From Fallopia convolvulus (taxonomy: Eukaryota; Streptophyta; Magnoliopsida; Caryophyllales; Polygonaceae): a stretch of 64,000 nt of DNA. Each line of letters opens with the position of its first letter. Position 1 is the stretch's first letter. The stretch is taken from NCBI GenBank assembly GCA_964016875.1, contig OZ024719.1, positions 29,870,679 through 29,934,678 of the forward strand, written 5' to 3'. Made by a program: the position numbers and the translations under genes. Of this stretch, positions 36,201 through 46,095 are shown one piece after another. The notes under the pieces were generated by a model that saw only the letters and a list, made by a program, of their open reading frames with translations, did not search any database and was not told where the DNA came from.

Positions 36201-38629
36201 TGTTGAACTGGAAAATTTGACAAAGTATCTCAAATATGGCTTAATGCATGGGCTTTAAAACCATATTGGTATCATAGGCCCAAAATGATGATCATAAGGG
36301 CCCAAAATTTGAAGGCCGGAAATTGAGTGCAATGAAATTGTACTAAATAAATTTTAATTGAAAAATAGGTTAATGGAGAGAGGTTACAAAACTGCACGTG
36401 CTCACCTCCTAAAGAGAGACAGAATAGTAGAGAAAAGGTAGCATGGTGTTCTTTTAGTCCTCCTCCTCTTCCCCTTTTCAAAGTATTCATGATTGATAAT
36501 TCTAATCCCGCTCGTGAGGATCTAGTTAGAGCCTCACATATGGGCTTGGATTTGGTATCATTTCATGGAAATTCTTTGGGAATCCCTTTTATAAAGTTGG
36601 AACTAGTTAGTTCCTAAATTTCTCCCTCTTGAGTAGTCACTCGGGATTGCAACAAAAAAATTCTCACATGTGCGTAGTTACGTACTTGTGTACAATTTGC
36701 CAAACCCACATGTGCGTAGTTACGTACTTGTGTGCAACTCCTTGTGAAAGGGGTGTGTTTGGACATTGTAACTAGTTAGTTCCTAAATTCGGATCTTGAG
36801 TAGTCACTCAGGATTTCAACCAAAAATTCCCACATATGTGTAGTTACGTACTTGTGTGCAACTCCTTTTAAAAGAGGTGTGATTGGAACTAGTTAGTTCC
36901 TAAAATTCTCTTGAGTAGTCACTCAGGAATTTAACAAAAAGAATTCGTACATGTGCGTAGTTATGTGCTTGTAGGGTTCAATAAATTAGTAGTATTAATT
37001 AAGACTCAAGGGATTAATTAATCTCACAATCATGCAAGGATTAAAATTAATGCAACACTCTGTTAAAGTTTTGTACAATTTTAATGGAGTTTTCAAAAGA
37101 CAAAAAAATTATCCAGTCGGTTCGATGTCGAAATTTTGACAAGGACAATGCGTATAGACCAAATTTCTATGTAAAAAAAAGTGGTAATTGAAAGTCACCA
37201 AAAATGAAATCTTTGCATCATAAATGCATCGTTACAAAAATATAAAGAAAATAAAATGGAGCATGAAGGAAGTTGATGGTTCTGCAATTTACAAATGGGA
37301 GAGAACATGTATCATGGTTGGTGTCCACGTGTAAAAAGGGTCCAAATCAAAAGATTAATTTATGGGTGATTTGACCATCTCATTTCAAGTTAATTAACAT
37401 AAAAGTGAATATATATAGTATATGAGATATTAGATTATGAGGCCTACCTCTGGAGAGAGTGAAATTACTCCATTGATGCTTCAAAACCCTCTAGACGAGC
37501 CCTAATTAATTAAGCCTAATGAAACTGGCCCAAAAGATATCATGGCCTCTCGCAAATTATAATATTTGACCCAATAAAATTATTCTTAATCAAATCATGA
37601 TCAATATAAAAGTAGACTATTTAATGCACAAAGTTTGGTCTAAAAATATTATTGATTATATTCAATTTGAGTCAACAAATTAAATCATTCTTCTATAGAA
37701 CTACGTAAAGACTTGATGCCTCAAAACGGTTACGTAGGTAACTCGACATCAGGTTTTAATCGAGTACAGTCGCCAAATCCCGAAGTTCAAATCAAAGATA
37801 AAAATATCCTTTTTTTACTAGAACTACGTAACGACTTGATGCTTATAAAGGCCACGTAGGTAACTCGATATCAAATTTAACATATATCGAGCTCAGTCGC
37901 AAATTCCAAATTAAATCATCAAAGTGATAGAGAAGACTCAAATATTCAAGCTCAAAGCATAATTAATTAATTATGCATGCATAGCCCATCTTCTCAAATT
38001 TATTTTGTGGCTAATATAAATTTAGGATCATTTAAAGCACAGAGCTTGATCTAAAAAATCTCATTAGTCATAATTAATTTAGGTTATAAAATTAAAAGTT
38101 CTATTTAAGAACTACGTACGATTTGATCCCTTTTAAAAAAGGTACGTATGAAACTCGATAAAAAGCAAATCAAATGCTCATCGAGTTCAATCACAACTCC
38201 AAATCAAACTAAAATTTCCAAATCCAAAATCGCACTAACAAATTTTGCACGCCAAATGCGAAGGACTAGATCACCCTTCCTAGAAGGTGGGTCTATTGTC
38301 TTTTGCGTCATGCAAATGATTGTTGGAGTGGTCTAAGCAACCCTCCCTAGAAGGTGGGTTTAGATTTGTTCCTCTGATGCATGAAAAATTACAGACACCA
38401 AAATCAAACACAAAAAAAAAACACCCTAAACTACGTAAGGCTTGATTCTCTTTAAAGAGATACGTAGGCAACCCGTCAAAACTTGGGTGCAACCCAAATT
38501 CCAAAACAAACCAAATTCTTTGTGAGTGTATGACTTTTAATCAAAAGGGTAAAAAGAAAGAGTCGAACTCAAACTTTAAGAAATTCAAATAAAATATGTT
38601 TAGCGAATATTTTCACATTTTTGTTCACA
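36201..38629 (+). repeat. 5' LTR of element A (Tat/Ogre-like gypsy)
   Basis: It starts TGTTGAACTGGAAAATTTGA and ends TTTTTGTTCACA. The 3' LTR (57745-60535) starts the same and ends TTTTGGTTCAACA. Flanks are ATGGA (36196-36200) and ATGGC (60536-60540), a 5-bp duplication with one change. It carries four ~90-base subrepeats around GTGCGTAGTTACGTACTTGT (36590-36980) and four copies of the CTACGTA...TACGTAG hairpin motif (37698-38475). It is 362 bases shorter than the 3' LTR because of a ~337-base deletion near 36400. Scattered substitutions show the insertion is not recent. Confidence 0.92.
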
Positions 38630-38633
38630 TATT

Positions 38634-38660
38634 TTTGGCACGTCCAGTAGGACCTTTTCT
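38634..38660 (+). promoter_or_regulatory. Primer-binding-site region of element A
   Basis: TTGGCACGTCCAGTAGGACC starts a few bases after the 5' LTR. It recalls the TTGGCGCC...GGGG-type sites used by Tat/Athila elements, but the complementary tRNA was not identified, so this is a position-based call. Confidence 0.45.
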
Positions 38661-38720
38661 TCTTTTTCATCTTTAAGTTATACATTTACTAACTCTTAGT
38701 CGTGTTTTGATTGCAAGAAA

Positions 38721-39725
38721 ATGATATCAAGAGCGATCGTGAATTTCAATGAGCTTCCAACAACTTTTGTTGTGCAAGGAGACAAATGGATGCGCAAGAG
38801 GTCCTTCAAAGTCGTCTTCGACATCACGAGGGGCACGATTTGTGCTCAAATCTCAATCAACAACTCCTTTGGGGTACTGCAATCCTTAACGGAGAAGACT
38901 GCTACTGAGTGGATTCCAAAACCCCCTATTAAGCTTTCAAGCCATGGGGGTAAGAAGTCCAAGACCTATCAAGTTGGTTACACAAATGGCAACAAGGCCA
39001 ATTACCAACTCAATGGCACGAAGCCCAATTTTCATCAAGCTAGTTCCACTAGCACTCCAAGTGTTGGTGACAAAAAGCCCTTCATCGGAGTTCCTAATGC
39101 ACCTACCATCCAAGTCATAAGGACCAATGGTGGGATTGTCACAACTTCCACTCAAACTTCCATCAATGCCAAAAAGGTGAACAAATCAAAGAAAGGGTGT
39201 GGAAGTAAGAATGGTTCGAGTTGTCGAAGGACAGGGGCATTCAACAAGCTTGCTCCTTCTCCAGCCTTGGATCTTGCTAAGGAGACTCTTTGGAAAGCCA
39301 CTAGAGATCTCATCTCACCAAAGAAGTCAACGAGTGTTACTCAAGTCAACACTCCAAGACAAATTTACATAGGTTCCATTCCGATCAATATTGGGGGAGT
39401 TGAACAAGTCAACACAATCTCTTCTTTGGAGGAGGTTCAACCAAGGGCCTTAAAGGTCAAAACAACTAATCCTTCAAGATCTAACAACGATCGAGAGGCT
39501 CAACAAGCTAGCCAAGTTGCTCGGGTTTATTTAAAACCAAGAGGTTCATCAATGTCGACATCTCAAATGACCGAACCTCAAACATGTACGAACCAAGTGA
39601 CACAACAAAGCGCTAGAGCAACGTCATTTGTTGACATGGTTTCAAAGCCACCAACTCCGACCACTCCTATGTTGAAGACTCAAGGGGTGATAAAAGAAAT
39701 TCCAAGTTTTCCATCACATGGAGAT
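38721..39725 (+). CDS. Leader ORF of element A, cut by element B
   Basis: An open frame starts MISRAIVNFNELPTTFVVQG and runs about 335 residues until it enters the LTR of element B, where it picks up 13 unrelated residues and stops. The product is basic and Ser/Thr/Asn-rich, with low-complexity stretches and no domain I recognise. Its position between LTR and gag matches the extra ORF1 that Ogre/Tat elements carry upstream of gag. The original downstream end would lie in the sequence starting at 42571, where the frame no longer matches. Confidence 0.5.
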
Positions 39726-42570
39726 TGTAACACCCCCTTTCTACCCTGGAGGTATTACCGCCAGTAACCCGATTAAGACTAAACCGAAGCTACCCAAGGC
39801 TTTAAACTGACTGAACAAACTAAAACAAGGTAAATAAAACCATTCAAAACCTAGCAACATTAATTTAAAACTTTACAGTGGAAAAGAGAATAAAAGGTCT
39901 TATACAAGCCTTAACTTAAAAAGAATTAGTAAATAAATAGAACAACCTTCTATTTAAACAAAATCTTCATCCAGTCTTCATTAAGTTCTTATTTCTGAAA
40001 CTCAGCTTCACTTTGAAGTAGTTCAACCATGATCTTCACTCAAGTATAGCCATTGGAAACCTTTCTTCAACTTCTGGAGCTTCAAACATTTGAATCTACC
40101 TCTTGAATCAACTTCCAAGAAGAACCTGATGTGTCGTAAACCAACGGTGGACACCAGCCAACCAAATAAAAGAAAAGAAGATGGACGAGTAAGTCTAATG
40201 AAAGACTAGCAAGCGGAGAAACTAACTTGGTTCTTATGGTTGTAACTAAACATATTGGCATCCAAAATCCGAATAGACTCGGATTATGATCCAACAGTTA
40301 GCAGTCTTATAGAAAATAAGAAGGAGACTCGCATAGTCAAGAGAGAGAACACCACCGCTTGTGGTTTCTTTTAAGAAGCTTAAACAATTGTTGGGAACTC
40401 ATATTCATCACATAACATTTTGAAAAGCCTCCAACGACTATTCAGATTCACTTAATCAAAGTTTGATTAAGAATCATTCATAACCGGGAGCAAGAATGGC
40501 TTTCCGACTAGACGAACCATTCAGATATATTAATGTGCCTAACGCACTTATCTTATATTACTTTCAAAACTTTTCACAACCAAGTTGGTGGCTTTTAATC
40601 GGCTCGAACTACCGCCGAAATACTCTGGTATTGTAGAGATCCTCGGAGTATTTCATCCATGGTCATCTACCCTGTACCGAGATCACATGACTTAAGCTAT
40701 CCTTGATCCCTCATTTTTGCATATGGTGAGGTAGAGATCCCAGAGGCCTATTACCAGGTCATCTACACTACACCGTGCCGAACCTGCACTTAGCTAGAGT
40801 GCGCAACAAACCCCTTGCCCAAAAACAAGGGAAGAGTCATGACTCACCATTAGGATTAGGCCCCTCCCAATGCAATATTTTTTTAAAGAGAGGATATGGA
40901 ACCACGTTCCCCTCCCTGAAACTACCTTAATTCAATAACAATGTCTCAGCGTGAGACAACATCCAAGGTCACCCATAACGGACCTAAATCCAGTTCTACC
41001 GCAAAACTGAATAAACAACATGGTCATTATTTCTAACAAATATAACAACCTATCATATTTTATTAAGCATACAAGTTGTTCCCAACACAAATATTAAATG
41101 GGATTCAATTCCTCATTTAATAACAATAACGCAGGAGAGAATCGTCCACTTGCCTTATAAGGCGTGCTCGACGTCCTTAGCAATTCCAACAGTAATCTGT
41201 ATCATCTTTCTGAAAAATATAACAAAAGGATTTCTCAGCAACGAGCTCACAGAAACACCTCTTAGTTGTATTCTCAACTCCTACAACTTTCTAATCGATA
41301 AACGATCTAATTTCCGAATATCGATATATAGTAAATTCTTAATTATCATGCTTCAAGGAGCCATCTTGGCGGAATTATAACTAATTATCCGCTTCACTTT
41401 TGAAACAATTTTCTAAATAAAAATTGTTCATTAGCATCAGTTCTTAAAGACTACCAATCTCGGATCAAACGGATTAACAACAAATCCCGAGAAATTATCC
41501 GAAGTCCTTTACCTGCCAATCGGTATCCGAAACTTGTATTCGCTATAACTGAAGATCCGGACGTCCGTTTCACGAGTGGTTCGAACCTGTATAACCGTAT
41601 CAACTTCAAGATTATAAAAACCATAAATTTAATTTGCAAAGCGGCACCGACAGGCCCTTACGGTGGCTCCGCAACCAAACCGCTAATTAATTTCGATTGT
41701 ATATACCTTCACTCGAGCCCATGGCTCGTGTGGGTCGATCATGGCTCGATCCCCGAGCCCGAGGGTGGCTGGGAGTTGCCCGACAGCGGCTCCCATGGTG
41801 GTTGGTGGTCGGAGGAGCTAGCGATCACCGGCGACGTCGCGCGGCGAGGCTAGAAGAGATCGGCGGTGAAGATGTCTTTCTCCCCCGAGTACGTCGTCGT
41901 TCCGTCCTCTCACTGGCTGGTTCATCTCCCACTTGCAGCAGAAAAGCTCTCATGGAGATGAAGAAGAAGATAGGAGGTGGAAGGTGGAGGTGGAAGACGC
42001 CGACGATGAAAGCTAGTACGTACGTCGTTTCGTCCGAGACTCTCTCGTTTTCAAACCAACAAAATAGACTTTCACGAGGCTGAATAGATATGCCCCAATC
42101 TCAAACAATTCCATTCTTATCTCACTCGTTTCTTTCATAATTAAGACATGAAAGGATAAGTTTTAACTCGGAACGGGACTCGCGTTAAAGCGGTAAAATT
42201 ATGTACCTCGGGTGGAAAAACTTACTAAACGAAAAACGTCCCGTAAATTATGTAGACCAATAAAATCAATTTTCCATGATTTTATCTTGCTACCTTCAAT
42301 TTTTAAGGCTTCCGTTTCGTATTTTAAATCCTTTCCGGTACATAATTAAAAAGACGGCTTATCCAATAAATATTCTTTTTCCACCGAAAAATCCTAGAAT
42401 TCACACCGATCCATAAAATCATTTCTTTTTGATTTTAGGATATCACTAACAATTTTCTAGGATTTAATCTCCAACAAAATATTGGATTAAGCGTTAAAAC
42501 GGACCAAAAAGGTTAAAAGGATATCCGAGAAAAATTCAAAAAAATATCCTCAAAAACCGCAGTTATTACA
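39726..42570 (-). repeat. LTR copy 1 of element B (solo-like), 2845 bp
   Basis: On the + strand it begins TGTAACACCCCCTTTCTACC and ends AACCGCAGTTATTACA. Flanks GAGAT (39721-39725) and GATAT (42571-42575) differ by one base and fit a 5-bp target duplication in element A. Its right half is near-identical to LTR copy 3 (51444-54291), but its left half has private changes (for example near 41250, 41335 and 41440-41475). It is not followed by B internal DNA but by gag of element A, so locally it behaves as a solo LTR. ORF 41697-42083 is only a GC-rich LTR segment. Confidence 0.9.
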
Positions 42571-43508
42571 GATATTGTCATCTCTTTTCCAAGAGGAAGA
42601 ATTTCCACCTTTATCTTGGAAGGGAAGTGAAACAAAATTTAGCTTCCTAGATGAAACAAAAAAAGCATCAGTGTTCGTGACTGGTGTATCAACTATTGAA
42701 GAGCAATTTCAAGAGTTGCAAAAGAAGCTTGCTGAAGAAGATGCTCAAATAGCCTCACTCATGGCCCGAGTCAACAATCAAGAAAATGAAAGAAGATGAG
42801 AGCGAGCGAGACCAAATAATGAAGGGCCAAGTAATAGCTCAAACATCACTCCCCAAGAAATCAAGGAGATGATTGCTCAAGGGTTTCGAGAATATCAAGC
42901 ATCACAAAATCCACCTATGCTTGGGTATTGAAAACCATATATATCCAGCATATTATGATGCAGTTCCATTTCCCGCGGGCTATCAAAGACCAAAGCTCGA
43001 TAAGTTTGATGGCATTCATGGCTCGCCACATGAGCATCTTGCTCATTTTTACTCAGCATGTGGTGAAACCGCCTTAAGTGATGTCTTGTTGATAAGACAA
43101 TTTGTCCAATCATTAAAAGGATCAGCCTTCACTTGGTACACTCAACTCCAATCAGGGTCGATCCAAACATGGGACGAGTTACAAAAGGAATTCTGAGCTC
43201 AATTTGTGAGCTCAAAAACAAAGGTCTTCATAATGGACCTTGCAAACACCTTTCAAGGGCAAAATGAACCCGCAAACGATTTCATCACTAGGTGGCGAAG
43301 TTTAAGACTCCAATGCCATGAAAACTTAAGTGAAAAAGCATGCGTTCAATTGTGTACCAGCAACTTGCTTCCAGAGTTAGGAGTGCATGTTGGTAGCGTC
43401 GAGCCTCATTCTTTTAATGATTTGGTGTCTAAGGCATGCAACGTTGAAAAACAACTTGCTCGACAAAACCAAGGATTTAATTATCCTGAAGCAAGTAAAG
43501 TTGAAAAA

Positions 43509-43549
<41 letters not shown>

Positions 43550-43922
43550 GTCACAAGATCAAGAGGAGTCTATAATGACTTTCATCAAACCAAATGATAA
43601 ACCCTCTATCGAGAGTAGCTCCAAGGCTCAAGATAAGGGGAAAGTCAGAGTTTTCTAAAAGACTTACTCTTCAAGAAAGAAAACAAAAGAAGTATCCTTT
43701 TGATGACGATGATGTCGAAGGGATATTTGAAGAGTTGATGACCGCCAACATATTGGCACTTCCAAAGCCAAAAAGGCCAAATGATGTTGACAAGAAGGAT
43801 GATCCAAATTATTGTCTTTACCATCGACTCATAAGTCATCCAATTAAGGATTGTTACATCTTCAAAGATGTAATAGATGAGATGATTAAAAAAGGAGAGA
43901 TTGAAATTGAGGGGGTAACATG
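42571..43922 (+). pseudogene. gag of element A, copy 1 (frameshifted, with stops)
   Basis: Retrotransposon gag with the Tat/Ogre-type signatures FPAGYQRPKLDKFDGIHGSP, HLAHFYSACGETA, LIRQFVQSLKGSAFTWYTQL, DLANTFQGQNEPANDFITRW and, at the end, KKDDPNYCLYHRLISHPIKD. It is broken by TGA stops after NNQENERR, after MLGY and after LQKEF, and by a frame change near 43600. A (GAT)n tract (43509-43550) encodes 13 Asp in a row. Gag packages element RNA; this copy cannot make the full protein. It lies directly after LTR copy 1 of B and is repeated at 54292-55643. Confidence 0.85.
43509..43550 (+). repeat. (GAT)n microsatellite in gag, copy 1
   Basis: About 14 GAT units, identical in length in the duplicate at 55230-55271. 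Equal lengths of an unstable tract support a very recent duplication. Confidence 0.95.
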
Positions 43923-43956
43923 AAAGACTCCATTAGTTACATCAAACACCATTTCC

Positions 43957-44502
43957 GTGGTAGATGTTTCCGAGGCCCTCCCCATAGTCCAAGAATCTCT
44001 TCAAATATGTGATTTGTTAGTTCCTAAAAGGTTTCTCAAGGATGACTCAACAAATGATGATTCAAAAGTCGCTCAATGTTGTACGATCTCGTCAATCTAC
44101 ATTTGTGAAGAAAACCAATCAAATGTTGACGAGACTCTTGCCAAGAACTTACAACTTTCCCAAGAAGGAGGAGTTTTAACCGGGAGTGACAAAGAGTCAA
44201 TGACAATGAAGTCAAATGACCTAAACACAGTCTCAAAGGATAAAGAAGCAACGCCTCGAGTGTCGGTGTTTCAAAGGCTCAAAACGAGTTCAACAAGTGA
44301 AATGTCTAAGCCTTCCGTGTTTGAGAAGCTTGACATAAAATCAAGAAGCCAAGAATTCAGACCTTCTGTGTTTGAAAGGCTCGGAAAACCATGTAAACAA
44401 AAGAACAAGGCAATCCGAGTCAAGAACAACAAAAAGTGGAAGTTCAAGAACGAGAGATTAAAAGCTCTAGTTCGCAAGTTTAAAGATGACATGAACTCCT
44501 AA
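43957..44502 (+). CDS. Gag-downstream ORF of element A, copy 1 (181 residues)
   Basis: This opens after the gag remnant in the frame that ends gag (frame of 43594-43923), separated by a TGA. It carries a repeated PSVFEKL/PSVFERLG/VSVFQRL motif (about residues 101-148) and a basic C-terminus (KNNKKWKFKNERLKALVRKF). Similar SVFERLG motifs occur between gag and protease in Tat-lineage polyproteins. No protease, reverse transcriptase or integrase follows. It is identical in length to 55678-56223. Confidence 0.6.
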   Translation: MVDVSEALPIVQESLQICDLLVPKRFLKDDSTNDDSKVAQCCTISSIYICEENQSNVDETLAKNLQLSQEGGVLTGSDKESMTMKSNDLNTVSKDKEATPRVSVFQRLKTSSTSEMSKPSVFEKLDIKSRSQEFRPSVFERLGKPCKQKNKAIRVKNNKKWKFKNERLKALVRKFKDDMNS

Positions 44503-44746
44503 GTTGGAGAAATGAGAGTGATGCCCATCCTAAGAAAAAGAACATCTTAGATTTGACAGGGGGTATCGCCATTAAACTCGTGTCTATGCAAAAAAAAAAA
44601 GGTTCAACACTTTGTCTTTAAGCTCGAAAGCCTCAAAGTGTTGGATTAATAAAAAAACTAAAGATGGATCTTCAGGAACTACGTCAAGACTTGATCCCAA
44701 AAAGGGTACATAGGAAGTTCGATATCAAATTCAAAAATATCGGATT
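44503..44746 (+). other. Element A non-coding tail up to the chimeric junction
   Basis: This contains one degenerate CTACGTC...TACATAG hairpin motif (44679-44713). It ends at ATATCGGATT, where element A sequence switches to the interior of a B LTR at 44742-44747. Confidence 0.8.
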
Positions 44747-46081
44747 TCTCAGCAACGAGCTCACAAAAACACCTCTTAGTTGTATTCTCAACTCCTACAA
44801 CTTTCTAATCGATAAACGATCTAATTTCCGAATATCGATATATAGTAAATCCTTAATTATCATGCTTCAAGGAGCCATCTTGGCGGAATTATAACTAATT
44901 ATCCGCTTCACTTTTGAAACAATTTTCTAAATAAAAATTGTTCATTAGCATCATTTCTTAAAGAGTACCAAATCTCGGATCAAACGGATTAACAACAAAA
45001 CCCCGAGTAATTATCCGAAGTCCTTTACCTGCCAATCGGTATCCGAAACTTGTATTCGCTATAACTGAAGATCCGGACGTTCGTTTCACGAGAGGTTCGA
45101 ACCTGTAGAACCGTATCAACGTCAAGATTATAAAAACCATAAATTTAATTAGCAAAGCGGCACCGAAAGGCCCTTACGGTGGCTCCACAACCAAACCGCT
45201 AATTAATTTCGATCGTATATACCTTCACTCGAGCCCATGGCTCGTGTGGCTCGATCATGGCTCGATCCCCGAGCCCGAGGGTGGCTGGGCGTTGCCCGAC
45301 AGCGGATTCCATGGTTGTTGGTGGTCGGAGGAGCTAGCGATCGCCGGCGACGTCGCGCGGCGAGGCTAGAAGAGACCGGCGGTGAAGATGTCTTTCTCCC
45401 CCGAGTACGTCGTCGTTTCGTCCTCTCACTGGCTGGTTCAGCTCCCACTTGCAGCAGAAAAGCTCTCATGGAGATGAAGAAGATAGGAGGTGGAAGGTGG
45501 AGGTGGAAGACGCCGACGGTGAAAGCTAGTACGTACGTCGTTCCGTCCGAGACTCTCTCGTTTTCAAACCAACAAAATAGACTTTCACGAGGCTGAATAG
45601 ATATGCCCCAATCTCAAACAATTCCATTCTTATCTCACTCGTTTCTTTCATAATTAAGACATGAAAGGATAAGTTTTAACTCGGAACGGGACTCGCGTTA
45701 AAGTGGTAAAATTATGTACCTCGGGTGGAAAAACTTACTCAACGAAAAACGTCCCGTAAATTATGTAGACCAATAAAATTAATTTTCTATGATTTTATCT
45801 TGCTACCTTCAGTTTTTAAGGCTTCCGTTTCGTATTTTAAATCCTTTCCGGTACATAATTAAAAAGACGGCTTATCCAATAAATATTCTTTTTCCATCGA
45901 AAAATCCTAGATTCACACCGATCCATAAAATCATTTCTTTTTGATTTTAGGATATCACCAACAATTTTCTAGGATTTAATCTCGAACAAAATATTGGATT
46001 AAGCGTTAAAACGGACCAAAAAGGTTAAAAGGATATCCGAGAAAAATTCAAAAAATATCCTCAAAAACCGCAGTTATTACA
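44747..46081 (-). repeat. Truncated 3' LTR of element B, 1335 bp
   Basis: It corresponds to the right 47% of the full LTR (LTR copy 1 from 41233 on) and ends in the same TTATTACA. In B's own orientation this is the first part of its 3' LTR; the distal part is missing because the junction at 44742-44746 (GGATT) joins it to element A DNA. It is more diverged from copies 1 and 3 than they are from each other in the same interval (for example GTTCCACG-area changes near 45300). Confidence 0.9.
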
Positions 46082-46095
46082 TTAGTACCCCCTTT
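46082..46095 (-). promoter_or_regulatory. Polypurine tract of element B
   Basis: On the - strand AAAGGGGGTACTAA directly precedes the LTR start TGTAATAACTGCGG. Just upstream, GGTTTCGAGGACGAAACC is the conserved end-of-polyprotein/PPT neighbourhood of Tekay/Del chromoviruses. This fixes element B as - strand. Confidence 0.85.

Noticed and set aside
41697..42083. Arg/Trp-rich ORFs in the B LTR (also 45237-45596 and 53417-53804)
   Set aside because: Present in all LTR copies with different frameshifts and lengths. They correspond to a GC-rich regulatory block, not a conserved protein.
43387..43575. ORF with a poly-Met run
   Set aside because: Out-of-frame reading of the (GAT)n tract within gag; the gag frame gives poly-Asp.
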